A stretch of 64,000 bases of DNA from PXAP01 sp046483315 (GTDB lineage: Bacteria > Bacteroidota > Bacteroidia > Bacteroidales > PUMT01), in the NCBI GenBank assembly GCA_046483315.1, contig JAWODJ010000005.1:1-64000 (forward strand). The letters are read 5' to 3'. Below, one piece after another: positions 32,153-41,990 of this stretch (the first letter of the stretch is position 1; each line of letters begins with the position of its first letter). Under the pieces are notes generated by a model. The model did no database searches. It saw only the letters and a program-made list of their open reading frames with translations, and was not told where the DNA came from. Position numbers and translations under genes: made by a program.

Positions 32153-34510
32153 TTAGTAATCAAAATTATCGTACTGCCTTGACGGGGCTGAACGGAACAC
32201 CCTGTCGCAATCAAGGTCAATATCAAAGCCGGGAGGTGCTTCAAACTCATCATCCTCCGTTATATCAAGCGATTCATCGGCATATACCTTTTCCATAAAC
32301 ATCGCCCAAACAGGAAGAGCCATATTGGCACCCTGTCCCTGAGAAATATTGTCGAACCTTATGCCACGGTCCTCTCCCCCGGTCCAGGCTCCGCCAACAA
32401 GCTCCGGAACAATTCCGATAAACCAGCCATCAGAGAAGGCCTGGGTCGTTCCGGTCTTTCCTGCTATCTGCCCGGTAAACCCGTACCTGGCCCTGAGCCT
32501 TATCCCGGTTCCTTCATTCACAACAGCCTCAAGAAGGTTTATCATAAGGTAAGCAGCCCTCTCCGAGATCGCCTCATCCATACGTGGCTGAAACCCGGCA
32601 AGTAAATTACCGTGCCGGTCTTCTATCCTTGTTACCATAACGGGTTCATTATAAACACCTTTGTTCGCATAGGTAGCAAAAGCTCCCACCATCTCATATA
32701 AAGAAATATTAGAAGTCCCCATAAATACCGAAAGCACCGGGTCTATATGGCTTTGGATACCCATTTTACGGGCCACTTCTATAAGGGCGGGAGGATTGAA
32801 CTGTTTCATAAGCCAGGCAGATATGTGGTTAACCGAGTTTGCCAGTCCCCATTTAAGGGTCACCATCCTGCCGTCAAAATCGGTGGGGCCGGAATTTTTA
32901 GGAGTCCACACCGAGTCATTAACTTCAAACGATTGCGGCACATTGGGTGCCAGATCACAGGGAGAAAAACCTTCCTGCATGGCAAGGGTATACAGGAATG
33001 GTTTAAATACCGATCCCACCTGGTTCTTACCCTGTTTTACATGATCAAATTTGAAATGCCTGAAATCAGGTCCGCCAACATACGCCTTCACATGTCCGCC
33101 GGAAGGCTCCATAGCCATAAAACCGGAACGCAGAAAACGTTTGTAGTACCATATTGAATCCATGGGTGTCATAAGGGTGTCAATATCCCCTTCCCAGGAA
33201 AAAACACGCATGGAAACGGGAGTGTTAAATATTTGCACTATCGAATCCCGGGGCACCCCGGCCCAGCTCAGGCTCATGTATCGTTCCGATCGCCTCATGG
33301 AACGTTCTATGTTAAGGTCAACCTGCTCGGAAGTGAGGTCGTCGGAAAACGGACTTCGCTCATAGGTTTCCTGAACAAGATCGAAATCTTTCTGAAGAAC
33401 TTCACCGAGGTGTTCATTGAGCGATTCCTCCGCATACTTCTGCATACGTGAGTCTATCGTGCTGTGAATCCTCAGTCCGTCCCGGTAAAGATTGTAATTT
33501 GAGCCGTCGGGTTTAAAATTCTTGTTGCACCAACCATAAACAGGGTTGTCGGCCCATTCCAGGGAATCTTCCCTGAAACGCTCATAAAAAAGATAATTCT
33601 GCCGGTGTGGCTCCCTGGCGGTCAGAACTCCCCTGAGGTACTCCCTGAAATGCCTGGCAGGACCAATATTATGGTCCTGAACCATATAATTCAACTGAAT
33701 TGGCAACCCCGAGAGGGAATCAAAATCACTGTCCGAAATAAAATCATACCTGTTAAGCTGGGACAGGACAATATTACGGCGGGATAAAGCCCTTTCCGGA
33801 TTGCGGACCGGACTGAACCAGGAGGGTGCTTTAAGCACACCTATCAGAAGTGAGGCTTCTTCAACCTTAAGTGAATCAGGCGTGGTATTAAAGAATGTCC
33901 TTGCCGCGGTTTTTATCCCGTAGGAGTGACTTCCGAAATCAACAGTGTTGAGGTACATTACAATTATCTCATCCTTGGTGTAGTTCCTCTCCAGCTTTAC
34001 TGCAGTGACCCACTCCTTGAACTTGGTAATGCCAAAATTAAATTTCCTGCTTATACCAAAACGGTACCTTGTAGTGTCACGGGGGAAAAGATTTTTTGCA
34101 AGCTGCTGTGTTATGGTGCTTCCGCCACCCGCATCCTGCTGCAAAATTATTGATTTTATAAACACCCGTGCCAGTCCCCGCGCATCAATGCCCGCATGAT
34201 TGCGGAAACGGATATCCTCGGTTGCCAGCAAGGCATTAACCACATTGTCTGATAGCTCGTCAAATTCAACATAGGTCCGGTTCTGCAGGTAATAGGGCCC
34301 GAGAAGCTCGCCGTCGGCTGAAAACAGCTGTGAAGCCACGTTGTTCTGAGGGTTCTCAAGATCCTCAAAACTTGGCATAAAACCCATCCTGCCGGCAGAA
34401 ATCAGGCTGAAAACCACAACAAGGAAAGTAACCGGCAGAATAAAAAGACTCCACATAACTACTAAATAGAGCCTGCGTTTATTGCTTTGTTTATTATTTT
34501 CTTTCTCCAT
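32153..34510 (-). CDS. Penicillin-binding protein 1A (bifunctional transglycosylase/transpeptidase)
   Basis: A 785-residue class A PBP that polymerises and crosslinks peptidoglycan. An N-terminal membrane anchor (VVMWSLFILPVTFLVVVFSLI) precedes a GT51 domain with TEDIRFRNHAGID. The transpeptidase domain follows with SVFK (serine nucleophile), SVN and KTGTT. A Glu/Asp-rich tail ends the protein. The frame runs 29 codons further upstream, but I chose the ATG at 34510, which has an AGGAG about 11 nt before it and begins a Lys-rich cytoplasmic tail. Confidence 0.92.
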   Translation of the reverse strand: MEKENNKQSNKRRLYLVVMWSLFILPVTFLVVVFSLISAGRMGFMPSFEDLENPQNNVASQLFSADGELLGPYYLQNRTYVEFDELSDNVVNALLATEDIRFRNHAGIDARGLARVFIKSIILQQDAGGGSTITQQLAKNLFPRDTTRYRFGISRKFNFGITKFKEWVTAVKLERNYTKDEIIVMYLNTVDFGSHSYGIKTAARTFFNTTPDSLKVEEASLLIGVLKAPSWFSPVRNPERALSRRNIVLSQLNRYDFISDSDFDSLSGLPIQLNYMVQDHNIGPARHFREYLRGVLTAREPHRQNYLFYERFREDSLEWADNPVYGWCNKNFKPDGSNYNLYRDGLRIHSTIDSRMQKYAEESLNEHLGEVLQKDFDLVQETYERSPFSDDLTSEQVDLNIERSMRRSERYMSLSWAGVPRDSIVQIFNTPVSMRVFSWEGDIDTLMTPMDSIWYYKRFLRSGFMAMEPSGGHVKAYVGGPDFRHFKFDHVKQGKNQVGSVFKPFLYTLAMQEGFSPCDLAPNVPQSFEVNDSVWTPKNSGPTDFDGRMVTLKWGLANSVNHISAWLMKQFNPPALIEVARKMGIQSHIDPVLSVFMGTSNISLYEMVGAFATYANKGVYNEPVMVTRIEDRHGNLLAGFQPRMDEAISERAAYLMINLLEAVVNEGTGIRLRARYGFTGQIAGKTGTTQAFSDGWFIGIVPELVGGAWTGGEDRGIRFDNISQGQGANMALPVWAMFMEKVYADESLDITEDDEFEAPPGFDIDLDCDRVFRSAPSRQYDNFDY

Positions 34511-34634
34511 TCTTATTTTTCTCCTGTAGCTTAAAGTCTTATAATACAAGCAAAGGAATACGGTTATAACTAAGTTCCAAATAAGGTATCGTTGCAAACC
34601 CGCAGCAAAAATAGTAAATAATATTTATTAATAT

Positions 34635-34666
34635 TTTGACGTTACAAAGCCAAATGCTTTACTTTG
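34635..34666 (+). promoter_or_regulatory. Candidate promoter for topA
   Basis: TTTG at 34635-34638, a 20-bp spacer and TTACTTTG at 34659-34666 lie 33 bp before the topA ATG. The -7 element differs from TAnnTTTG at one base. The porP operon has a nearly identical arrangement. Confidence 0.45.
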
Positions 34667-34699
34667 TGCATTTTTAAACTGTCCATTAAAATTAAAAAA

Positions 34700-37069
34700 A
34701 TGGCTGTCAATCTGGTTATAGTTGAATCACCTGCAAAAGCAAAAACCATAGAGAACTTTCTGGGAAAAGATTTCATGGTAAAATCCAGTTTCGGACATAT
34801 TCGCGATCTTGCAAGAAAGAATTTCGGCATAGAAATAGAAAACGAATATCAACCCCAATACATTATACCTGAAGACAAGAAAAAAGTTGTTGACGATCTG
34901 AAAAAGGCAGCGGCAAAAGCAGAAACGGTTTGGCTTGCCTCAGATGAAGACCGGGAGGGAGAAGCTATAGCCTGGCATCTGTACAGGGTACTCGAACTGA
35001 AACCTGAAAAAGTCAGACGAATCGTTTTCCATGAAATTACCAAAGAAGCCATAATGAAAGCCATAGCCAATCCCCGGCCTATCAATATGGAGCTTGTTAA
35101 TGCCCAGCAGGCACGCAGGGTGCTCGACCGGCTGGTTGGCTTTGAACTTTCGCCGGTACTGTGGAAAAAGGTTAAACCGTCTCTTTCTGCCGGCAGAGTC
35201 CAGTCCGTCGCCGTCCGGCTCCTGGTCGAACGTGAAAGGGAGATACTTGCTTTTAAAAGTTCATCTTCATACCGTATAACGGCTTTGTTTGATGCAGGAA
35301 ACGGAGACACTGAAAGATCGCAGTTCCAGGCAGAGCTGTCAAAACGTTTCCCGGACAGGAAGAAAGCTCTGGAGTTTCTTAAAAAGTGTGCCGGGGCACA
35401 ATTCCTTATAACAAACATAACCACCAAACCCGCAAAAAAATCTCCGCCCCCTCCCTTTACCACATCGACCCTGCAACAGGAGGCAAGCAGAAAACTGGGT
35501 TTTTCGGTGACTCAGACCATGTCTCTTGCCCAGAGGCTTTATGAAGCCGGTAAGATAACATATATGAGAACCGACTCGCTGAACCTTTCAGATTCTGCAA
35601 TCTCGGCAGCAGCAGGTCACATTAAATCGGAATACGGAGAAAAATATCTCAGGATCCGCAAGTACAAAACCAAATCAAAAGGAGCCCAGGAGGCACATGA
35701 AGCAATCCGGCCAACCTACCTGAAAAATATAACCGCGGGGAACAACACCGGCGAGCAAAGGCTTTACGAGCTTATCAGGAAACGCACCATAGCTTCGCAG
35801 ATGAGCGATGCCCTGCTGGAAAAAACAAACGTTACTATCAGCATATCCAATGCGGAGGAAAATTTTTTTGCATTTGGAGAGGTACTCAGATTTGACGGAT
35901 TTATAAGAGTGTATACAGAAGGGGTTGACGATGAGAACGAGGAGAACGGCAAAGGCCTTCTACCTCCCCTTAAAAAAGATGATAAGCCCGATGCACTGAA
36001 TATAACGGCAACAGAACGATTCACCCAGCACCCGCCCAGGTATACGGAAGCAAGCCTTGTCAAAAAACTTGAAGAACTTGGTATCGGACGACCCTCTACT
36101 TACGCCCCTACCATCTCCAACATTCAGAACCGGGGATATGTCGTCAGGGAAGACAGGCCCGGTACAGAGAGAAAGTATACTGTAATTGAACTCGACAGGC
36201 ACGACAATATCAGTGAAAGATCTCAAACCGAAATATCGGGCAGGGAAAAAGCAAAGCTCTTCCCGAACGACATTGGGATGGTGGTAAACGACTTTTTATT
36301 GGATCATTTCAATGACATACTCGATTACAACTTCACTGCCAGCGTTGAAAAGGAATTTGATGATATCGCAGAGGGTAAGCTCTCCTGGCCTGATATGATT
36401 GATAAATTCTACAGGCCCTTTCATAAAAAGGTTGAAGAAACCATTGAAACTACTGAAAGAAATAAAGGAGAGAGACTGCTGGGTGCTGACCCCGGCAGCG
36501 GTAAAAATGTTTATGTAAAAATCGGACGGTTTGGCCCCATGGCACAGATAGGTGATTCAAATGACCAGGAGAAGCCGAAATTTGCAGCACTGCGCAGGGA
36601 ACAACGACTGGAAACCATAAGCCTCAGCGAAGCTCTTGACCTGTTCATATTGCCCCGTAAACTGGGCATGTATGAAGACAGGGAGGTGGTTTCGGGAATT
36701 GGCCGTTTTGGCCCTTATATAAGGCATGACAACAAGTTCGTATCACTGAAAAAGGACATTGATAATCCCTATACGATCGAGCTGGAGCGAGCCATTGAGC
36801 TGATAGAAGAAAAGCGCAGGGCAGAAAGGGAAAAGATAATCAGGGTCTTTGACAAACCCGAAGGCCTCTCAATACTTAACGGACGGTGGGGGCCGTATAT
36901 ATCCTACGGCAAAAAGAATTACAGGATCCCGAAAAATATTGATCCGGCTGCCCTGACCGGTGACGAATGCATGGAAATAATAAAAAAGCAGCAGGAAAAA
37001 ACCGGCAAAAACAAACCTGCCGGTAAAAGCACCCGTAAGGCCGCATCGAAAAAAAAAAGAACCCAATAA
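34700..37069 (+). CDS. topA: DNA topoisomerase I
   Basis: A 789-residue type IA topoisomerase that relaxes negative supercoils. The TOPRIM domain starts with LVIVESPAKAKTIENFLG and continues with LASDEDREGEAIAWHL. The catalytic tyrosine lies in ITYMRTDSLNLS. After the core, the C-terminus has repeated GRFGP/GRWGPYI segments (Topo_C-type repeats) rather than zinc fingers, and ends in a Lys/Arg-rich tail. I chose the ATG at 34700; the frame continues 12 codons upstream but the family starts here. It is 15 bp upstream of the arginase-like gene. Confidence 0.95.
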   Translation: MAVNLVIVESPAKAKTIENFLGKDFMVKSSFGHIRDLARKNFGIEIENEYQPQYIIPEDKKKVVDDLKKAAAKAETVWLASDEDREGEAIAWHLYRVLELKPEKVRRIVFHEITKEAIMKAIANPRPINMELVNAQQARRVLDRLVGFELSPVLWKKVKPSLSAGRVQSVAVRLLVEREREILAFKSSSSYRITALFDAGNGDTERSQFQAELSKRFPDRKKALEFLKKCAGAQFLITNITTKPAKKSPPPPFTTSTLQQEASRKLGFSVTQTMSLAQRLYEAGKITYMRTDSLNLSDSAISAAAGHIKSEYGEKYLRIRKYKTKSKGAQEAHEAIRPTYLKNITAGNNTGEQRLYELIRKRTIASQMSDALLEKTNVTISISNAEENFFAFGEVLRFDGFIRVYTEGVDDENEENGKGLLPPLKKDDKPDALNITATERFTQHPPRYTEASLVKKLEELGIGRPSTYAPTISNIQNRGYVVREDRPGTERKYTVIELDRHDNISERSQTEISGREKAKLFPNDIGMVVNDFLLDHFNDILDYNFTASVEKEFDDIAEGKLSWPDMIDKFYRPFHKKVEETIETTERNKGERLLGADPGSGKNVYVKIGRFGPMAQIGDSNDQEKPKFAALRREQRLETISLSEALDLFILPRKLGMYEDREVVSGIGRFGPYIRHDNKFVSLKKDIDNPYTIELERAIELIEEKRRAEREKIIRVFDKPEGLSILNGRWGPYISYGKKNYRIPKNIDPAALTGDECMEIIKKQQEKTGKNKPAGKSTRKAASKKKRTQ

Positions 37070-37084
37070 TCAAAACGACACATC

Positions 37085-38239
37085 ATGGAGCTGATTGACT
37101 ATTTTGACCCGGTATCCGTTAAGGGTGATTACCGGTTAGGAGAAAAAATTGCTTTCGGCACACATGTGCAAAAACATCTTTCCGGAGAGAAATTTCCGTT
37201 ATGGGAAAAATCCGACATGGCACTGATAGGTATTTCCGAATACCGGGGCTCGCATTTGGGAAATTGCAGCATTGCCGCCGATCAGGCAAGAAAATGCCTT
37301 TATGAGCTTTCTCAGACAGACAGGATGAAAATTACCGACCTCGGGAACCTCAGGGCAGGCAAGACCATAGATGACAGTCTCGCAGCACTTCGTGATGTTG
37401 TGGCCGAACTGCTTGCCAAAAATACCCTCCCGCTCATACTGGGAGGGAGCAGGGATATGACACTTGGCATGTTCAGGGCATACGAAAAAAGAAAAAAAAC
37501 AATAAATCTCACATCAGTTGACAACCGCGCAGGAATGTCAGGAAGTCATTACCCCGACAGCATTGAACATTCCTGTCTGAGCAGGATAATTTCTTCAAAA
37601 TCAAAATATCTTTTCAATTACAGTAACATAGGTTATCAGTCCTGTTTCTCTGAACCTGATGAGGCCAGGCTGATGGAAGATCTGATGTTTGATACCTTCA
37701 GACTGGGGATGATCAGGGATAATCTGAAAGAAACAGAACCTGTAATACGCGATACAGACCTTCTGATAATAAGTATGTCAGCTATAAGGCAATCTGATGC
37801 CCCTGCAGCGCTGTTCCCTTCACCTAACGGTTTTACCGGCGAAGAAGTCTGCCAGCTTGCCTGGTACGGAGGAAAAAGTGAGAGGCTCACCAGTCTTGCT
37901 TTGTCGGACTGGTATGCGGAATATGACCGGAGATCACATACCGCCCGTCAGGCAGCCCAGATAGCATGGTATTTTATAGATGGTTATTATAAAAGAAAAG
38001 GCGAGTATCCCTTCAATCCTTCAAAAGAATGCACCAAATACATTGTTAACCTGACCAGAACAGGCAATGATATTGTTTTCTACAAAAGCAGCAGAAGTGA
38101 GCGATGGTGGATGGAGGTCCCCTCCTCCAAACTGCCCGGGAGTCTTATGGTAGCCTGTTCATATGAAGATTACCGGAGTGCTTGCAGGCAGGAAGTCCCC
38201 GAAAGATGGTGGCAGAATTTTAAAAAGGTAAACCACTGA
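37085..38239 (+). CDS. Arginase/formiminoglutamase-fold protein lacking metal ligands
   Basis: A 384-residue protein of the ureohydrolase fold. Conserved positions can be aligned but the Mn ligands are missing: GGSRD stands where GGDHS is usual, TSVDNRAGMS replaces the DAHxD region, and IISMSAIRQSDAPA replaces SxDxDxxDP. The enzyme is probably inactive or has another role. It directly follows topA and precedes porP-gldK; I recall this order as recurrent in Bacteroidota, which suggests a conserved non-arginase function. Existing annotation as formimidoylglutamase is likely misleading. Confidence 0.72.
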   Translation: MELIDYFDPVSVKGDYRLGEKIAFGTHVQKHLSGEKFPLWEKSDMALIGISEYRGSHLGNCSIAADQARKCLYELSQTDRMKITDLGNLRAGKTIDDSLAALRDVVAELLAKNTLPLILGGSRDMTLGMFRAYEKRKKTINLTSVDNRAGMSGSHYPDSIEHSCLSRIISSKSKYLFNYSNIGYQSCFSEPDEARLMEDLMFDTFRLGMIRDNLKETEPVIRDTDLLIISMSAIRQSDAPAALFPSPNGFTGEEVCQLAWYGGKSERLTSLALSDWYAEYDRRSHTARQAAQIAWYFIDGYYKRKGEYPFNPSKECTKYIVNLTRTGNDIVFYKSSRSERWWMEVPSSKLPGSLMVACSYEDYRSACRQEVPERWWQNFKKVNH

Positions 38240-38544
38240 ACCCCCTGTTACCGGACCTTTATAAAATAACTGAAAAAAAAATGCCCGGGGATCATCCCTG
38301 CCGGAAAGAAAAAATATTCTGCGTATGTTAATGACATACTGTGTATTAGCAATAGCAAAAATTTCTTTATTTAAAAAATTTATTTTTTTTTATGAATTAC
38401 GGAAACATTACACCCCCCGTTTCAGTATAAATATCAACATGCATAAACCGGGTTACTTAATTATTTGTGTGAAATAGTTTTTTTTATTTACTTTACAATC
38501 AACAATTAAAAAATATTGCACAAAATTAAGGTGTTCCGGCATTT
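38240..38544. other. AT-rich leader region of the porP-gld operon
   Basis: A 305-bp gap with very AT-rich sequence. No coding frame or RNA gene is visible. Its right half holds a candidate promoter (38464-38495). A loose GC-rich palindrome (around 38282-38305) might end the topA transcript, but its arms are imperfect. Confidence 0.4.
38464..38495 (+). promoter_or_regulatory. Candidate promoter for porP-gldKLMN
   Basis: TTTG at 38464-38467, a 20-bp spacer and TTACTTTA at 38488-38495 mirror the topA arrangement (TTTG, 20 bp, TTACTTTG). It is 50 bp before the porP start. The -7 element departs from TAnnTTTG at two bases. Confidence 0.35.
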
Positions 38545-39489
38545 ATGAAAAGAATTTTCAGTCTGGTTTTTTTCACCTGTTTTTTTTTCACGGGCTATGC
38601 ACAACAGGATCCTCAGTTCAGTCAAAGTATGTACAATATTATGATGTACAATCCGGGGTATGTGGGAAGCAAGAATGCAATATGCGCAACGGCTATAAAC
38701 CGGCAGCAATGGATGGGTTTTGATGGTGCCCCTGTTTCGTCGGTATTCACCGTAAATTCACCGTTCAGACTTTTTGGAGCAGATCATGGTGCCGGCCTGC
38801 ATATCCTGAATGATGAAATTGGTTTTGAAAGCAACCTGAGCATCAATGCATCCTATGCCTACAGGGTGGATGCCGGTGCCGGCAGGCTCGGCATAGGACT
38901 GGGATTCGGCATGATAAATTCCTCGCTTGAAGCCGAATGGTTCATTCCTTCCGGCAATGAACATACACCTGCATCGGGCGACCCCTCCATACCGGCCGGC
39001 AATGAAAGTGCCCTTACCATGGATTTTTCAGCAGGGTTGTTCTATTATACAGACAATCTGTATGTCGGTTTCTCGACCACCCATATAAATGAATCCCGGG
39101 TAGAGTATACAGCCACTGCAACCCCCTTTCTGAGCAGGCATTACTACCTTACTGCAGGCTACAGCATATACCTGAACAATCCTTCCTATAGTGTACTTCC
39201 CACACTTTTTATTCAGAGTGACGGGGTAGTGACACAGCTTAACCTGGGAGGACTGATCGATTATGAAAACAAGCTGTGGGGCGGACTCTATTACCGGTTC
39301 GGGTCGGCTATTGTTGGTATGGCGGGAATTGAACTCTTTAACGGGATAAATATAGGGTATTCATACGATTTCTCAACAACATCCATGAGCCGGCACAATA
39401 AGGGCACACATGAATTTATGCTGAGATACTGTTTTGATCTCGGACTGGATCGTAGTCCCCAACGATACAGAAGTGTAAGAATTTTATAG
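38545..39489 (+). CDS. porP: Type IX secretion membrane protein, PorP/SprF family
   Basis: A 314-residue outer-membrane beta-barrel protein with a signal peptide (to about residue 20, ending GYAQQ). The mature start DPQFSQSMYNIMMYNPGYVGS is the PorP/SprF signature. Such proteins work with the GldK ring at the outer membrane and with secreted adhesins. It is the first gene of the secretion operon, as in Porphyromonas porPKLMN. Confidence 0.9.
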   Translation: MKRIFSLVFFTCFFFTGYAQQDPQFSQSMYNIMMYNPGYVGSKNAICATAINRQQWMGFDGAPVSSVFTVNSPFRLFGADHGAGLHILNDEIGFESNLSINASYAYRVDAGAGRLGIGLGFGMINSSLEAEWFIPSGNEHTPASGDPSIPAGNESALTMDFSAGLFYYTDNLYVGFSTTHINESRVEYTATATPFLSRHYYLTAGYSIYLNNPSYSVLPTLFIQSDGVVTQLNLGGLIDYENKLWGGLYYRFGSAIVGMAGIELFNGINIGYSYDFSTTSMSRHNKGTHEFMLRYCFDLGLDRSPQRYRSVRIL

Positions 39490-39562
39490 AAAAATTTTAT
39501 ATATTAGTTGCATAATTAAAAAAAAAAAGGAAATTTGCATAATACTTAATATTTTTTGAGTT

Positions 39563-40909
39563 ATGAGAAAGGTTATAATTTTAGTCACACTAGCTGCAGT
39601 TATTTCTTCAGGATGTGGCAGGGCTCCCAGTGGAGAGCTGGTTGGTGTACAGGGGAGGAAAAAATGGCATGAACCCGATCCTTACGGCATGGTTTTCATT
39701 CCACAGGGTCACTTCATTATGGGACCCAATGGAGAAGATGTTATGAATTCCCAAAACGCCTTTTCAAGGACAGTTTCAGTAGATGCTTTCTGGATGGACG
39801 AAACTGAGATCACCAACAATAAGTACCGCCAGTTTGTCTACTACGTGAGAGATTCAATGATGAGAAGCATGCTCGGAGACCAGGGATTTGACGAATACCT
39901 TATAACCACCGACGAATTTGACAGGGAAATGGACGAACCCCGTCTGAACTGGGATACCAGGATTGACACCAGGGACCCCGATATAGTTGACGCCCTTGAA
40001 GAGATGTACTATCCTCCAAATGAGCGTTTTTACAACCGCAAGGAGCTGGACACCCGGAAACTTGTGTATGAATATTTTTGGGTTGATTATGAACAGGCAG
40101 CCCGCAAGTCCAACCGCTGGAATCCCGAAACCCAGCAATATGACGGTACAGTGTATAACCAGGACGGAGAAGAAGTACCCATAGCCGATCGTTCTTCTTT
40201 TGTTTTACGCGATCAGGTGCATGTCTACCCCGACACCCTGGTATGGATCCATGATTTCACATACTCCTACAATGAGCCAATGGCAAATATGTATTTCTGG
40301 CACCCCTCTTATGACGATTACCCGGTAGTGGGTGTTACCTGGAAACAGGCTATGGCATTCGGCCTGTGGAGAACCAACTATCTTAACGAACATCTGGCAC
40401 GCAGAGGACAGGGTTTCGTACAGAACTACAGGCTTCCCCTGGAATCTGAGTGGGAATATGCAGCCAGGGGCGGGATACCCCTTTCCATGTATCCCTGGGG
40501 AGGACCCTACACACGCAATATGGAAGGGTGCTTTTTAGCCAACTTCAAACCTCTAAGAGGTAACTATACCGACGACGGATGGCTGTATACCGCACCTGCA
40601 GCCTCATTCGAACCAAACGACTACGGTTTGTACGATATGGCAGGTAATGTGGCGGAATGGACGGAAAACGCTTATGATGAGTCCTTCTACACCTTTTCTC
40701 ATGATATGAATCCTAATTATAAATACAATGCATTGCCCGAAGATCCTCCCGCCCTGAAAAGAAAAGTCGTCAGGGGAGGATCATGGAAAGATGTGGCATA
40801 TTACCTTCAGGTAAGTTCAAGGGGTTATGAATACCAGGATACCGCCACATCATTTATCGGATTCAGAAATGTACGCTCATATCTTGGCAGTACACAACCA
40901 GGTAATTAA
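39563..40909 (+). CDS. gldK: Gliding motility/type IX secretion lipoprotein GldK (PorK)
   Basis: A 448-residue lipoprotein with lipobox SSGC (Cys18). The body is a formylglycine-generating-enzyme (SUMF1) fold used structurally: FIPQGHFIMGPNGED, LPLESEWEYAARGG and VVRGGSWKDVAYYLQVSSR. GldK forms the periplasmic ring with GldN beneath the outer membrane. Start is ATG with a Lys/Arg n-region. Confidence 0.95.
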   Translation: MRKVIILVTLAAVISSGCGRAPSGELVGVQGRKKWHEPDPYGMVFIPQGHFIMGPNGEDVMNSQNAFSRTVSVDAFWMDETEITNNKYRQFVYYVRDSMMRSMLGDQGFDEYLITTDEFDREMDEPRLNWDTRIDTRDPDIVDALEEMYYPPNERFYNRKELDTRKLVYEYFWVDYEQAARKSNRWNPETQQYDGTVYNQDGEEVPIADRSSFVLRDQVHVYPDTLVWIHDFTYSYNEPMANMYFWHPSYDDYPVVGVTWKQAMAFGLWRTNYLNEHLARRGQGFVQNYRLPLESEWEYAARGGIPLSMYPWGGPYTRNMEGCFLANFKPLRGNYTDDGWLYTAPAASFEPNDYGLYDMAGNVAEWTENAYDESFYTFSHDMNPNYKYNALPEDPPALKRKVVRGGSWKDVAYYLQVSSRGYEYQDTATSFIGFRNVRSYLGSTQPGN

Positions 40910-40991
40910 TTCAGAATTTGACCGGAGCTGAGAAAACAGACTCCGGAATTTTATCAGAAAATATAATTATTGATAACTAAAATATAAAGAG

Positions 40992-41963
40992 ATGAAATTT
41001 TCCGAATTAGTGCATAGCTCCGGGTGGAAAGCCTTCATGGCTAAATTATATGGTATAGGTGCCTCGGTGGTTATCCTTGGTGCATTGTTCAAGCTGCAGC
41101 ACTGGAATGGCGCAAATGCCATGCTAATAGCGGGACTGGGTACAGAGGCAATTATTTTCTTTTTCTCGGCCTTTGAGCCTCTTCACGAGGAACTGGACTG
41201 GACCCTTGTTTATCCTGAACTGGCAGGAATGCATGAAGATCCTGATGAAATGGAAGCGATGCCCCAGAGGCAGGGAAGATCAGCCGGCGGTTACGGTATG
41301 GCTGGTGGGGGAGGAAGTCCGGCCGCACTGACAAAATTCGACCAGATGCTCGAGAACGCCGAGATAACACCCGATCTTTTCGAAAGACTGGGTAAGGGAC
41401 TTAAAAACCTTAATAATACCACGGCAAAACTGTCTGACATCTCCGATGCCTCCCTGGCAACGAATGAGTATGTTTCCAACATCAAAAATGCAGCCCTCTC
41501 AATTAATACGCTTACCGGATCTCTTGAGGATTCCTCCGGCACCCTCAAGGGCAAAGTGGACATTCTTTCAGAAGCATACCAGAAAAATTCTATGCTGATT
41601 GAAAATTCAACGAACCAGCTCGTTAATTCATATGACCTTCTGAAAGAGTCAATCAATACCGAGCACTCTACAATAATGGAAGGAAATAAGAATATCGGTG
41701 AGAAACTCGGCATTATAAACAAAAACCTGTCCGCCCTGAATGCAGTGTACGAGCTTCAGCTTCAAAACAACAATGAACACCTGAAAGATTCTCAGGCCCT
41801 GTACAGCGACTTCGGCAAAATAACCGGTAACCTTAAGTCGTCCGTTGAAGAAACCGAGAAATACAAGGAAGAAATAAGTAAGCTGAGTGATAATCTTTCC
41901 GAGCTCAACTCAATATATGGGAATATGCTTTCCGCGATGAGTGTGGTGAGCAGGAAGAAGTGA
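40992..41963 (+). CDS. gldL: Type IX secretion motor protein GldL
   Basis: A 323-residue inner-membrane motor subunit. Two transmembrane helices lie near residues 14-36 and 43-62 (KLYGIGASVVILGALFKLQHW, then AMLIAGLGTEAIIFFFSAF); the first carries the Lys used in proton-driven motion. A long cytoplasmic coiled coil follows. GldL with GldM forms the rotary motor that powers secretion and gliding. Confidence 0.94.
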   Translation: MKFSELVHSSGWKAFMAKLYGIGASVVILGALFKLQHWNGANAMLIAGLGTEAIIFFFSAFEPLHEELDWTLVYPELAGMHEDPDEMEAMPQRQGRSAGGYGMAGGGGSPAALTKFDQMLENAEITPDLFERLGKGLKNLNNTTAKLSDISDASLATNEYVSNIKNAALSINTLTGSLEDSSGTLKGKVDILSEAYQKNSMLIENSTNQLVNSYDLLKESINTEHSTIMEGNKNIGEKLGIINKNLSALNAVYELQLQNNNEHLKDSQALYSDFGKITGNLKSSVEETEKYKEEISKLSDNLSELNSIYGNMLSAMSVVSRKK

Positions 41964-41990
41964 TTGCTTAACTAAATTATATCCATTATT

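Noticed and set aside
38282..38305. GC-rich palindrome after the arginase-like gene as a terminator
   Set aside because: The arms are imperfect and no clean T-run follows, so it is not listed as a terminator.
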